From Blastopirellula marina (GTDB lineage: Bacteria; Planctomycetota; Planctomycetia; Pirellulales; Pirellulaceae): 64,000 nt of DNA. The position numbers and the translations under genes were made by a program. The notes under the pieces are model-generated. The model was not told the origin of the DNA. It did no database searches and was given only the letters and a program-made list of their open reading frames with translations. This document shows, one piece after another, positions 50,675 through 59,207 of this stretch (position 1 is its first letter; every line of letters starts with the position of its first letter). The stretch is from positions 1 to 64,000 of the forward strand of contig NZ_PUIA01000014.1 in assembly GCF_002967715.1 (NCBI RefSeq), given 5' to 3'.

Positions 50675-51907
50675 ATGTCTCGTTTTGCTGCGATCGAAGT
50701 TGAAATGCGCCGGCAGACGATATGCCAGGCCATTGCGGTAGGGATTCTTGCCCTATGGGTGCTCTTTTGGCTGCAAGCCGTCTTGATCCCGTTTGTGCTG
50801 GCGATTTTCATCGTTAGCGGCCTAACACCGGTATTGTCGAACATTCAAAACCGGCTTTCGACGACTCGCCTGGTGGCCGTTCTGATCGCGTCGATCATTG
50901 GAATTGCCCTGGTGTTCGTCCTCTGGAGCATCATTTGGATTTCGATTGCCCAATTGAAACAAGAAGGTGGCAAGTACGTGCAAGGTGCGAAGGCATGGAG
51001 GGACGCCGTACCTGAATGGGTAAGACAACCAGAATTGGCTTTTCAAAGTTTGCTAACGTCAGATTCAGGTTCTGATGTCGCCGCGGCAGAGAAAACACCT
51101 GACGTTGAAGAGGCTGCCGTACCGATGGCGGGAACGCTGGATGAACAAGTTGCCCGACATAATACAATTTCCACGCAGTCAGGCCCTTCGCATGACATGG
51201 TCTCGGAAATGATCAACGACATGGTCAAGAACAGCCTGAGCAAGCTGACGGATTCCATGTCATATGTCATTCAAACAAGCACGATGGTCGTTATCTTTCT
51301 CTTCTTCTTACTGCTTGGAAGTTCGCAGGCCACACTCCCGGAGAATACCTGGCAAGAGATCGACGCAAAGATCCGAGAATACATCCTCACAAAGTCACTG
51401 ATCTCGTTCTTTACAGGGCTTGCGTTTGGATTTGTCTTGTGGCTGTTCGGTATACCTTTGGCAGCCGTGTTTGCTCTGCTTGCCTTTCTTTTTAACTTCA
51501 TCCCTAATATTGGCCCGATTCTCGCGTGTTTGTTACCACTGCCGCTAATCGTGCTCGATCCAGAAATGACCTGGTGGGGAATGACGCTGGTGATCGTTCT
51601 TTCTTCGGCCGTGCAGATTATCAGCGGCAACGTGATCGAGCCGCGGATGATGGGGGATTCGTTCGACGTTCACCCGATCGCGATTTTATTGGCATTGATG
51701 TTCTGGTCGCTCATCTGGGGCATGATCGGCATGTTTCTGGCCGTGCCCATGACTGCAATCATGAAGATATTGTTCGCGAAGTTCGAGATGACCCGCCCTC
51801 TAGCAGACTTGTTAGCTGGGAGAATTGATCGGTTCAGCTTCAAGAATTTCAACTTCGGAGGCACTTACGGTGAAAGTGCCTCGGACGGGAAGGGTGCTGA
51901 AGCCTGA
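50675..51907 (+). CDS. AI-2E family (PerM/YdiK-type) transporter
   Basis: 410-residue membrane protein with about seven helices. Two N-terminal helices are followed by a soluble insert that is Ala/Glu-rich (about 120-170). The conserved C-terminal half reads GLAFGFVLWLFGIPLAAVFA, then FNFIPNIGPILA, then NVIEPRMMGDSFDVHPIAILLALM and FWSLIWGMIGMFLAVPMTAI. The family comprises TqsA-like exporters and Na+/H+ antiporter-like permeases, so the substrate is open. It lies 28 bases after the DUF423 gene. The C-terminus is short and cytoplasmic. Confidence 0.9.
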   Translation: MSRFAAIEVEMRRQTICQAIAVGILALWVLFWLQAVLIPFVLAIFIVSGLTPVLSNIQNRLSTTRLVAVLIASIIGIALVFVLWSIIWISIAQLKQEGGKYVQGAKAWRDAVPEWVRQPELAFQSLLTSDSGSDVAAAEKTPDVEEAAVPMAGTLDEQVARHNTISTQSGPSHDMVSEMINDMVKNSLSKLTDSMSYVIQTSTMVVIFLFFLLLGSSQATLPENTWQEIDAKIREYILTKSLISFFTGLAFGFVLWLFGIPLAAVFALLAFLFNFIPNIGPILACLLPLPLIVLDPEMTWWGMTLVIVLSSAVQIISGNVIEPRMMGDSFDVHPIAILLALMFWSLIWGMIGMFLAVPMTAIMKILFAKFEMTRPLADLLAGRIDRFSFKNFNFGGTYGESASDGKGAEA

Positions 51908-52014
51908 TCGCGGAATCCGATTCTGTGGCATCGCGTCTCAACGAGGACGACGATGCCAGGTGACACCGACATTGGGGTCACGCCAATTGCTCTTGCGAGA
52001 GCGTTTGAGGAGGA

Positions 52015-52206
52015 CTAGTTGTCCCCCTCCAGGCGGTAGGCGATTTCGTCATCATCTTCGAGAGGACTGTGGCAGTGTTCGCACACGAGTTCACTTGTGC
52101 GATCTTTTTTGCCATGAACGACGTTGTCGCATTCCAGGCACCGATACATCAGTGCGAAGGAAATCGTCTCGGTATCGATCAGAATGTTCTGAGATTTGAC
52201 AATCAT
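52015..52206 (-). CDS. small zinc-ribbon protein
   Basis: 63 residues, ATG 52206 with TGAGG eight bases upstream. It has two CxxC knuckles, C-L-E-C at about 23-26 and C-E-H-C at about 42-45, as in a rubredoxin-like or zinc-ribbon domain, and ends in an acidic tail (LEDDDEIAYRLEGDN). A shorter start at ATG 52149 is possible. It is convergent with the permease. The role is unknown; the size suggests a metal-bound accessory or adapter domain. Confidence 0.6.
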   Translation of the reverse strand: MIVKSQNILIDTETISFALMYRCLECDNVVHGKKDRTSELVCEHCHSPLEDDDEIAYRLEGDN

Positions 52207-52631
52207 TTCGGAAGCCTCATTTCGTTACTGGCAGGCGAAGGGGCCTCTACTTCCGTGCATATTGCCCGAAAGTGGATTCGTTATCACAACAGAAATCTTG
52301 GGGTGACACTAAATTACGCGATGCAAACAACCATAAACAGGAACGGGACCGGAACGCATCAAGACAAAACCATGCGTAAAGGTGGTTGGTTTTCCTCAAA
52401 GGTGGTTGTTAAGCATTAAACTAGGGTCTTATGGATTTGAAGCGAGCGAAAACTCCCTACGGCTTGTCTCGTAATACGAGAGTTAGCGCCTCCAGGACAT
52501 ATGACCGAGAGAAGCGAAATGTTTCAAATTTACAATTCAAAACAGCACGAAACTCAGATTAGGACGCGGAGAACGTGGCGACTTAGGTCAACTCAGCGAA
52601 GATTTTTCCGCCAGAGGTAGCAGAACGCAGA
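52207..52631. other. intergenic stretch with a TCTCGTA/TACGAGA palindrome
   Basis: No gene is supported in these 425 bases. It contains a perfect palindrome TCTCGTA-A-TACGAGA at 52467-52481 and two short copies of AAAGGTGGTTG near 52378-52408. There is no T-run beside the palindrome, so it is not a terminator. The right side is downstream of the cysteine desulfurase gene. Confidence 0.45.
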
Positions 52632-53774
52632 TTAATGGCGTAGCGATTCCCAGGCGTGAATCAGTAAGTCGGCGGACTGATCAACCTCTTCCTCAGAGGT
52701 ATACCATCCGAAGCTTAGACGGATGGTGCCAAGTTTATCTGTGTCCGAGACTCCCATCGCGGCCAATACCGGCGAGCTGTTCCCGCACCCTACCGTATCG
52801 CTGCAGAAGGTTGCCGCGCAGATTTCGGGGACTCTACGGAGTAGCTCTTGCCCGGAGACTTGGGGGAAGTTAACGCATAAAGTGTTCGGGATTCGCTCGA
52901 CCTGCGAACCGTGAATGACAATGGGTTCGGGAATCGACTCCATCAGTCGACGTCCAAACCTACGCGTTAATTGAGTTAGCTTTTCTGCCGCATCATCAAT
53001 GCTACGTCCAACGAGATTGGCAGCCTTTCCCATGCCCACCCAAGCCAGAATATTCTCGGCCCCGGCTCGCAACGAGTGCTCGGCACCACTGCCATGGATG
53101 ATTGGTTGAAGTGCCGTTCCTGCTTTGACGTATAGGGCTGCAGCGCCCTTAGGGCCATAAAACTTGTGAGCGGTGATGCTGAGCAGATCGGCCCCTAACT
53201 GTTTGGGGCTAAGATGAATCTTACCGGCCGCCTGACAGGCGTCGGAATGCAGTAGTACGCCATGTTCCTGACAGATCTGAGCTAACAGGTTAAGAGGCTG
53301 AATAACGCCAGTCTCGTCGTTCGCCAACATGACCGAAACAAGCTTGGTTTCAGGCCGAATTGCCTGGACAAGGGCGTCGGGAGATACAATTCCATGTCGA
53401 TCGACCGGAACGATCGAAACATCGCAACCCATCGTGCGGCAGTGATTTGCTGTTTGGGCGACTGCGGCGTGCTCGATAGCGGAAACGATGATGTGACACG
53501 GTTTCCGCTCGGAAAGGTAGCGGTAAGCGATACCCTTGATAGCCAGGTTGCAGCTCTCGGTTCCGGAGGCACAAAAGACGATTTCATCCGGCGTTGCCCC
53601 CAGAAGATGGGCAACTTGTCCACGGGCATCCTCCAATGCTTCATCGATGGCGCGGCTTCGCGCGTACATCCCATCGGGGCAGGCAAAGTACTCTGCCATG
53701 AAGGGAATCATCGCCTCTTGCACACTGGGGGCGATCGGTGTCGTTGCGTTGTAATCGAGGAAGATGGACTTCAT
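52632..53774 (-). CDS. cysteine desulfurase (NifS/IscS family)
   Basis: 380 residues, PLP fold type I. MKSIFLDYNATTPIAPSVQEA opens as in NifS. The PLP-lysine motif is S-I-T-A-H-K-F-Y-G-P-K-G and the sulfur-carrier Cys lies in FCSDTVGCGNSSPVLAAMGVS. The protein takes sulfur from cysteine for Fe-S clusters or thiolated tRNA. No iscU/sufE is adjacent. Instead, a 93-residue gene lies immediately upstream, with a one-base overlap (TGATG). The Cys loop carries two Cys residues, so the active one is not certain. Confidence 0.93.
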   Translation of the reverse strand: MKSIFLDYNATTPIAPSVQEAMIPFMAEYFACPDGMYARSRAIDEALEDARGQVAHLLGATPDEIVFCASGTESCNLAIKGIAYRYLSERKPCHIIVSAIEHAAVAQTANHCRTMGCDVSIVPVDRHGIVSPDALVQAIRPETKLVSVMLANDETGVIQPLNLLAQICQEHGVLLHSDACQAAGKIHLSPKQLGADLLSITAHKFYGPKGAAALYVKAGTALQPIIHGSGAEHSLRAGAENILAWVGMGKAANLVGRSIDDAAEKLTQLTRRFGRRLMESIPEPIVIHGSQVERIPNTLCVNFPQVSGQELLRRVPEICAATFCSDTVGCGNSSPVLAAMGVSDTDKLGTIRLSFGWYTSEEEVDQSADLLIHAWESLRH

Positions 53775-54055
53775 CAGACCTTGGGTAGAGCCCCCTTAAA
53801 CCCGAAATCGGCGTACGATTTGGGTAGAACGATGGCCGTAATCTTGAGGTAGCTGATGGAACTGAAAGGAATGATCGCTTGCCGGGCCCCGATCGCGTCG
53901 GGGGTTTGGCGTTGGACTACGACCATGTGATCATCATAAACGAAGCCGACGAAAGGGATCGATTCGTTGAGCTCGGTCATGATTACCCCCTTTTGGGGCA
54001 TGTCTTTGGGCCAACGTTCGAGGAGGTCGAGCCAGATGTTCTTTTCGGGATTCAC
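53774..54055 (-). CDS. small hypothetical protein coupled to cysteine desulfurase
   Basis: 93 residues; the stop TGA overlaps the desulfurase ATG by one base. It is mostly beta: after a short head (MNPEKNIWLDLLERWPKDMPQ) it reads KGVIMTELNESIPFVGFVYD and MVVVQRQTPDAIGARQAIIPFSSISYLKI, like a small SH3- or Sm-like barrel. No family is recognised, and there are no cysteines or other cofactor motifs. The overlap suggests a function with the desulfurase (inference). Confidence 0.65.
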   Translation of the reverse strand: MNPEKNIWLDLLERWPKDMPQKGVIMTELNESIPFVGFVYDDHMVVVQRQTPDAIGARQAIIPFSSISYLKITAIVLPKSYADFGFKGALPKV

Positions 54056-54328
54056 AAGTCATTCCAAGGTAGAAGTTTCACTCAGCCACCACCGCATAAC
54101 AGAGTGTCGGACGAGAAAACGTTACGTTTGTAATAAACTTCCCCTAGGTTGCGAATTCAAAAAGCTTGTTGAATTCAGCAAAATCGTTATCTCAGAACGG
54201 TTTGCGACATATTGCCACGACGGACAAAGTACTCGACATTTGGATAGGAATGGGTGATACTTAACGTGGCCTAGCACTTCAAAAAACACGCTCGTCAGTG
54301 ACTTATCACCCATTAAGGATTTCCGGAC

Positions 54329-55342
54329 ATGATCAACCGCCGACACGGCTTCACGCTGGTTGAATTGCTAGTCGTGATCGCCATTATTGGTATTCTGGCA
54401 GGTTTGCTACTTCCCGCCGTGAATATGGCCCGTGAAGCGGCCCGCCGAACCGACTGCATGAACAACGTAAAGCAGATTGGACTCGCTGTTCAGGCTAAGA
54501 TGAACAAGCATCCCCGCAACGAAATGCCCCCCCATCGTTCGTGGGCGAATCGAAGTGGTATTGATAAAGCAGCCTACAACGCCGATGAAGTGGCGGGTTT
54601 TGTGATCCCAATTTTGAACGAGTTGGATCGTAGTGAACTCGCCGAGACCTACATCGATTCGGGATATTACCCTAGCTCTCTCGACGGTGTGGTGATTGAT
54701 TCGCTGACTTGCGAAAGTGATCCGGTTGAACCAGGTGAGAAGAACCCTACCAACTATTATCCTAATGGTGGATATCTCAATCCTGGTAGCGTTGCACCTA
54801 TGGACCTCAAGGCGAACGGTGCCTGGAGCGACCACAGCCCACTCGATTTTTCTTCGGGAACTGACCAGTCCGAACTGAACATCAAGAGTTCCGATTTCAA
54901 GGATGGTGTCACGAACACGATTCTGATTGGCGAGCGTATTCGTGTCGCGAACTTCGGTACCGCAGCACTTTCGTCCGCTGCGAAATGGAACGAATCAGTC
55001 TCGGAAGGGTATTCGGCTTTACTTTGGAACGACGCATTCTACGTCGCAGGTGGCCAGCCACTTTCACTAGGTGGTTTGGATGACACCACCTACTCTGGCG
55101 GAGTCTATCTTCCATCGAGCAATCATGGCGATGTAGTCATGGTCGGTTTCGTTGATGGTTCTGTGCGCTCTGCTTCCACAAACATGGACATGAGCGTTTA
55201 CGGCCAACTGTTGACGTGCGATGGTCGCGATGCTCGAGTCAAGGGTTCCGCTGCACCTTACTTCACGACGAAGACTTCGTTGGATGCCACGGCCGCGACC
55301 AATTGGCAACAGCGTAAGCTCAGTGAAGAAGATCTGCCGTAA
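54329..55342 (+). CDS. DUF1559 protein with prepilin-like N-terminus
   Basis: 337 residues, ATG 54329 with AAGGA upstream. The N-terminus [17 protein letters not shown] is a class III signal, followed by [20 protein letters not shown]. The C-terminal motif is altered to [14 protein letters not shown] instead of H-P-G-G. Unlike the three other copies in the window it is not followed by a lipoprotein gene but by a strong terminator and tadA. No ligand is known. Confidence 0.92.
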   Translation: MINRRHGFTLVELLVVIAIIGILAGLLLPAVNMAREAARRTDCMNNVKQIGLAVQAKMNKHPRNEMPPHRSWANRSGIDKAAYNADEVAGFVIPILNELDRSELAETYIDSGYYPSSLDGVVIDSLTCESDPVEPGEKNPTNYYPNGGYLNPGSVAPMDLKANGAWSDHSPLDFSSGTDQSELNIKSSDFKDGVTNTILIGERIRVANFGTAALSSAAKWNESVSEGYSALLWNDAFYVAGGQPLSLGGLDDTTYSGGVYLPSSNHGDVVMVGFVDGSVRSASTNMDMSVYGQLLTCDGRDARVKGSAAPYFTTKTSLDATAATNWQQRKLSEEDLP

Positions 55343-55376
55343 GGTCGTGACTCATCTGGCAACGTTCAGTACATTC

Positions 55377-55416
55377 AGAGACATCCTTTCACAAAAGAAA
55401 GGATGTCTCTTTTTAT
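55377..55416 (+). terminator. 14-bp stem terminator between DUF1559 gene and tadA
   Basis: AGAGACATCCTTTC (55377-55390) and GAAAGGATGTCTCT (55397-55410) form a perfect 14-bp stem with a 6-base loop and a TTTT tail. It covers the ATG at 55403, which therefore cannot be the tadA start. Confidence 0.92.
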
Positions 55417-55435
55417 TACTAGCGAAGGTAGCCGC

Positions 55436-55936
55436 GTGACGGATTCAGAAATTCTTGGGCAATTCGAACTGCCCCAACTGCACCAGATGTATATGCAGAT
55501 GGCCCTGCAACAGGCCGAGATGGCTGCTCGTAGTGATGAAGTGCCGGTCGGTGCTGTGATCGTGCGCGAAGGAAGCATCATTGCCGCAGCGCACAACCAG
55601 AGGGAAATGCTGAGGGACCCCACCGCACATGCCGAAATGATCGCCATCACCCAGGCCGCTGAAGCCGTAGGGGGCTGGCGTCTAGAAGATTGTATTTTGT
55701 ATGTAACCCTCGAGCCGTGTCCAATGTGTGCTGGAGCGATCTTACAAGCTCGGATTCCGGTAGTGGTGTTCGGTGCACTCGATCCGAAAGCTGGAGCAGT
55801 TTCATCCCTTTTTGAAATGCTGAACGATACCCGTCTGAATCATCGGTGCGAAGTCGTTCCTGGGGTGCTGCAAGATCGCTGCGGGCAAATTCTCACCGAG
55901 TTCTTCCGGCAACGTCGGGCCGAGGGGAAGAAGTAG
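55436..55936 (+). CDS. tadA: tRNA-specific adenosine-34 deaminase
   Basis: The start is GTG 55436 with GAAGG six bases upstream, giving 166 residues. An ATG at 55403 lies in the preceding terminator hairpin. Cytidine-deaminase fold: H-A-E in [10 protein letters not shown] and P-C-P-M-C in [11 protein letters not shown] provide the zinc and catalytic Glu. EVPVGAVIV and [11 protein letters not shown] also match TadA. It forms inosine at the wobble position of tRNA-Arg(ACG). No operon partner. Confidence 0.96.
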   Translation: MTDSEILGQFELPQLHQMYMQMALQQAEMAARSDEVPVGAVIVREGSIIAAAHNQREMLRDPTAHAEMIAITQAAEAVGGWRLEDCILYVTLEPCPMCAGAILQARIPVVVFGALDPKAGAVSSLFEMLNDTRLNHRCEVVPGVLQDRCGQILTEFFRQRRAEGKK

Positions 55937-55939
55937 TCG

Positions 55940-57436
55940 CTATTCTGAATTCCCCGATAGATCCATCACCGAAGGTTTCGATGGCAGATATCCGAGCCGA
56001 TTCAACCGTGAGATGAAGTCGGTTTCACATAGCAGACGCCAGCGTTTTGGGTCTGGGTGTTGCACGAATATCGCTTCCGCACGAGGCATGAGATCGGAAA
56101 TTCGTTCGGGGTGATCACAAAGCCAATTGACCCAATCGCCTGCACTGCCGAAGTCGGGCGAGTCCGATTGGTGTTCCTGGCAATACTTGGCGACCGCTTC
56201 AGGATAGGCGGAAATTACTTCCTCTTGTCCTTCATGAGGAAAGATGAAAGCGAATGCATCTTTGCCCCATGCTTCGCGCAATTCATCGACGACCGTTTCG
56301 ATGTCCTCAATATGAAAGACCTTGGCGTGTGAATTATCGCAGCCGAATGTCTGTTCCGAGTGGGCTTCCCAGGGTTCGGTATTCACTTTAGATGTATCGA
56401 CGATCGCGCCGACATCGCGATGGCGAGCAAGTCGGCGGAGAAACTCGATCGGCATGGGCTCGACGCCCACGGCATCGACCAAGTGGTAGTTTTCGCCGAT
56501 GTCTTTGGCAAAGAAGGTCGCAAACTTCCGTCGAACCAGGTCCTCGAAAACCCAAGTTCGCAGCGGAGCATCCGGGGCCTCTTCGCCACCATCAATCGTC
56601 ACGTGAAATTCCGTCTTCCCTGCGACGAACTTGTCGCCGGTATAGATGGTTGCATACGGCACGCTAACGTCATTGAGCTTGGTCCCGTTCTGACTCTGAA
56701 GATCACGTAGTCGGCAACGTTTGTCTTCGCAGTCGAGTCCAAAATGCACGCCTGAAATCGATGCGTCACCAACGACTGTAACGTCGGCCATCTGGTTTCG
56801 TCCGATGATGACTGTTTGTCCAGGGATAAGCCAAACATGGCGTTTGCCGGTGGCATCCTCAAAAGTGACATTCAGACGAACAATGCGGACAGAATCATGC
56901 CGGGGGGCGTCATCAGTTTCGGTCTTCTCTGTAGACTCGTTCTCGACTTCCGCTGAAATTTGCTTGGCGAGTTGTTCGATTTCCTGTCCATACTCTTCCG
57001 TTGAATCCAAAGTTGCTGGGTCCACGGCCTGTGCGATTGGAGCGAATGGCTGTTTACTGGGAGCCTTCAGAGCGTCTTTTTCGCGAAGACGCTGAATCTC
57101 GGGGTACATCAGTGGATCGACAACGGTCGTTGTGATTTCCCCCTCAAAACGTACTTGAAATTCGGAGTTGCCTGCTCGAATCGTATCGCGGTCGTGCAGT
57201 TCAACCAGGTTGATCCGAATGCCGTTGACGAACGTTCCATTGGTGCTGTTCAGATCACGAATTCGGCAGCGAGATTTATCGCATAGAAGTGCAAAATGAA
57301 GTCCGGACATTGCTCGATCATCTGAAATAGATAAATCGGCATTGGCCTGACGACCAACTCGAAACATCGAGCCTTGCTCGGCCGTGATGATTTCCCCCTG
57401 GGCAGGGCCTTCCTGGACCGTCAAATAGGCACGCAT
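55940..57436 (-). CDS. protein with two FHA domains and a C-terminal DUF4123-like region
   Basis: 498 residues, cytoplasmic. FHA1 spans about 1-95 (FRVGRQANADLSISDDRAMS, then L-H-F and S-T-N-G-T-F-V-N-G). An acidic Gln/Glu/Thr linker follows, then FHA2 at about 185-285 (VIIGRNQMADVTVVGDASIS, then V-H-F and S-Q-N-G-T-K-L). FHA domains bind phosphothreonine. The C-terminal 200 residues (YHLVDAVGVEPMPIEFLRRL ... RLLCETDFISRLNRLGYLP) are not identified with certainty; the start could suggest DUF4123 but this is weak. A Ser/Thr kinase partner would be expected elsewhere. Confidence 0.85.
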   Translation of the reverse strand: MRAYLTVQEGPAQGEIITAEQGSMFRVGRQANADLSISDDRAMSGLHFALLCDKSRCRIRDLNSTNGTFVNGIRINLVELHDRDTIRAGNSEFQVRFEGEITTTVVDPLMYPEIQRLREKDALKAPSKQPFAPIAQAVDPATLDSTEEYGQEIEQLAKQISAEVENESTEKTETDDAPRHDSVRIVRLNVTFEDATGKRHVWLIPGQTVIIGRNQMADVTVVGDASISGVHFGLDCEDKRCRLRDLQSQNGTKLNDVSVPYATIYTGDKFVAGKTEFHVTIDGGEEAPDAPLRTWVFEDLVRRKFATFFAKDIGENYHLVDAVGVEPMPIEFLRRLARHRDVGAIVDTSKVNTEPWEAHSEQTFGCDNSHAKVFHIEDIETVVDELREAWGKDAFAFIFPHEGQEEVISAYPEAVAKYCQEHQSDSPDFGSAGDWVNWLCDHPERISDLMPRAEAIFVQHPDPKRWRLLCETDFISRLNRLGYLPSKPSVMDLSGNSE

Positions 57437-57743
57437 GGCTTGTCTATCAATCCTGTGGTTGCGATCTCAGACTGGCGACTACAATCCAGTTATGACGCGA
57501 AGAACTCGACCGTCAAGATTTTGCCCCAATCTCAGATGCCGTTTTGCTTCCCCTTTAACGCATCAGCAACTGCCACTGAGTATACCGATGTGACCAGCAC
57601 CGATCACCTATTTGGACGGCAAAACCCGCAGAAAATGTAGTCAAAACATGCTGCGGACACCCATCCTGGAACAGCACGGGGGGGAGCGGTAAGGCACTCA
57701 CCACGCCACATGTCGCGAGAGATTACTTCCGTCCAGCAAGAGA
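57437..57743. other. intergenic stretch upstream of FHA gene
   Basis: No gene is supported in 307 bases. A short ACTGG/CCAGT dyad near 57474-57493 lies about 40-60 bases upstream of the FHA start. The open frame at 57374-57640 has no family resemblance. Confidence 0.4.
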
Positions 57744-59198
57744 CTATTTAGCGGCCGCAGATTTGGCGTCTTTCAGTTGCTGGTGCTCAGGCAGACTCTT
57801 ATAAAACGGATCCAGCGGGTAACACCCCGAGATGATGCCATTTCTAGGGGCGGAAGTGCAGTCGCTAAACGTGCGGCATATCTTTTTCCGCGGCATGGTG
57901 CCTTCTGCGAGCGTCGTTTGCGGCAACTCAGGCAGCGAAAGGACCATGCGTCCCAAGCCAACGCTGTCGACCCATCCAGCCCGAACGGCGGCCTGGGCCA
58001 CGAGAGGAAGGTACTCTTGCAGATAGGTGTAACCGGTACCGACCATCATCATTTCCGGGACCGCTTTCTTGACATCTCGAACGGCTTCGATCTGGCGAAC
58101 AACACCCACCAGAGGGTCTTCCGGAGGTGGGTAGCCATCGCTCGGCGGAAAGATGGCCGGGCGTTGAATATGGGGATTGTAATAAGGACTGCCGGCCGAA
58201 AGGTTAACCGAGAAGACGCCTGACTCGCGGAGCAACTTGATCAACCGGATAGGCTCGCTCAAATCCATTTCCAGAGGATTCTCTGGGTTAACCCCAAAGC
58301 CGTACTCATACGGGAGTAAGTCTTGGAAATCGATCGGTTCGCCAGCTTCAAGTCCTGCCCGAAATGGAATCAAGTCGAACACGCTCAGCCGTACTCCAAT
58401 CATCAGCCCCGGGCACTCTTGCTGGATTCGGCGAATGATCGTCAGCAACAACCGTGTGCGGCCCTCGAAGTCACCGCCAAATTCCCCGGTGCGGGTTCTC
58501 GCACTGAGAAACTCGTGCAGGAGATAACCGTGACAACATTTCACGTCGACAAAGTGAAAGCCAAGCTGCTGGGCGATCTTGGCTGAAGCGACAAACTTTT
58601 CCATGAGCTGGTAGAGTTCGGCATCGGTCCAAATAGCGCTGTCATCATTGGAATCAATGCCGACGCGGGCATCGAGAATTGGGTGATGATAAGCGATGCG
58701 TGGCTCGGCGATTTGTTTCTGATTGGGGCGGCTATATCGCCCCGAGTGGGTCAGTTGCAGTCCGATCATCAGGTCGGCAGGATCTCCAACCTCATTCTTA
58801 TGCGCGCTGACGAGTGAGTCGTAGAGCCTTTCCAAGCCAAAGCGATTTGATTCGGTTCCCAGCGTTTGATTTGGATTGGCTCGACCGTCTTCTTGAACGG
58901 CTGCGGCTTCCCCACCCCAAATCAGCTTGGCTCCACTTCGCCCGAAGTTTTCCCAGCGACGAATCGTGAACTCAGTGGGCGAACCATCGGTATTCGCGTC
59001 CCATCCTTCCATGGGATGAATACACCATCGGTTGCCGATCGTGAAGCCTTCGGTTTCAAGCAGGGCTGCCATCGGTGAGCCCTGCTCGCGCGTTAGTATC
59101 GTGTCATCGCATGGCAAGCTGAGCCCCAATTCCGAAAGACGATCTCGAAACGCATCGACGGTTTTCAGTTGGGCAACTTTGATGAAACGATTGCTCAT
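57744..59198 (-). CDS. NADH:flavin oxidoreductase (Old Yellow Enzyme family)
   Basis: 484 residues, FMN TIM-barrel of the 2,4-dienoyl-CoA reductase/OYE branch. It shows N-R-W-C-I-H-P-M-E-G-W-D at the FMN site, QLTHSGRYSRP (substrate/flavin His), VDVKCCHGYLLHEFLSARTR, and GTGYTYLQEYLPLVAQAAVR near the phosphate site. A four-Cys pattern in the C-terminal C-R-T-F-S-D-C-T-S-A-P may reflect the Fe-S or zinc region of the large enzymes, truncated here. It is about 110 residues longer than yeast OYE. It is 9 bases upstream of nothing in frame; the helicase gene precedes it on the same strand. Confidence 0.88.
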   Translation of the reverse strand: MSNRFIKVAQLKTVDAFRDRLSELGLSLPCDDTILTREQGSPMAALLETEGFTIGNRWCIHPMEGWDANTDGSPTEFTIRRWENFGRSGAKLIWGGEAAAVQEDGRANPNQTLGTESNRFGLERLYDSLVSAHKNEVGDPADLMIGLQLTHSGRYSRPNQKQIAEPRIAYHHPILDARVGIDSNDDSAIWTDAELYQLMEKFVASAKIAQQLGFHFVDVKCCHGYLLHEFLSARTRTGEFGGDFEGRTRLLLTIIRRIQQECPGLMIGVRLSVFDLIPFRAGLEAGEPIDFQDLLPYEYGFGVNPENPLEMDLSEPIRLIKLLRESGVFSVNLSAGSPYYNPHIQRPAIFPPSDGYPPPEDPLVGVVRQIEAVRDVKKAVPEMMMVGTGYTYLQEYLPLVAQAAVRAGWVDSVGLGRMVLSLPELPQTTLAEGTMPRKKICRTFSDCTSAPRNGIISGCYPLDPFYKSLPEHQQLKDAKSAAAK

Positions 59199-59207
59199 GA
59201 ATCAAGC

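Noticed and set aside
52467-52481. TCTCGTAATACGAGA palindrome as a terminator
   Set aside because: Loop of one to three bases, no T-run on either strand, and too far from a stop codon.
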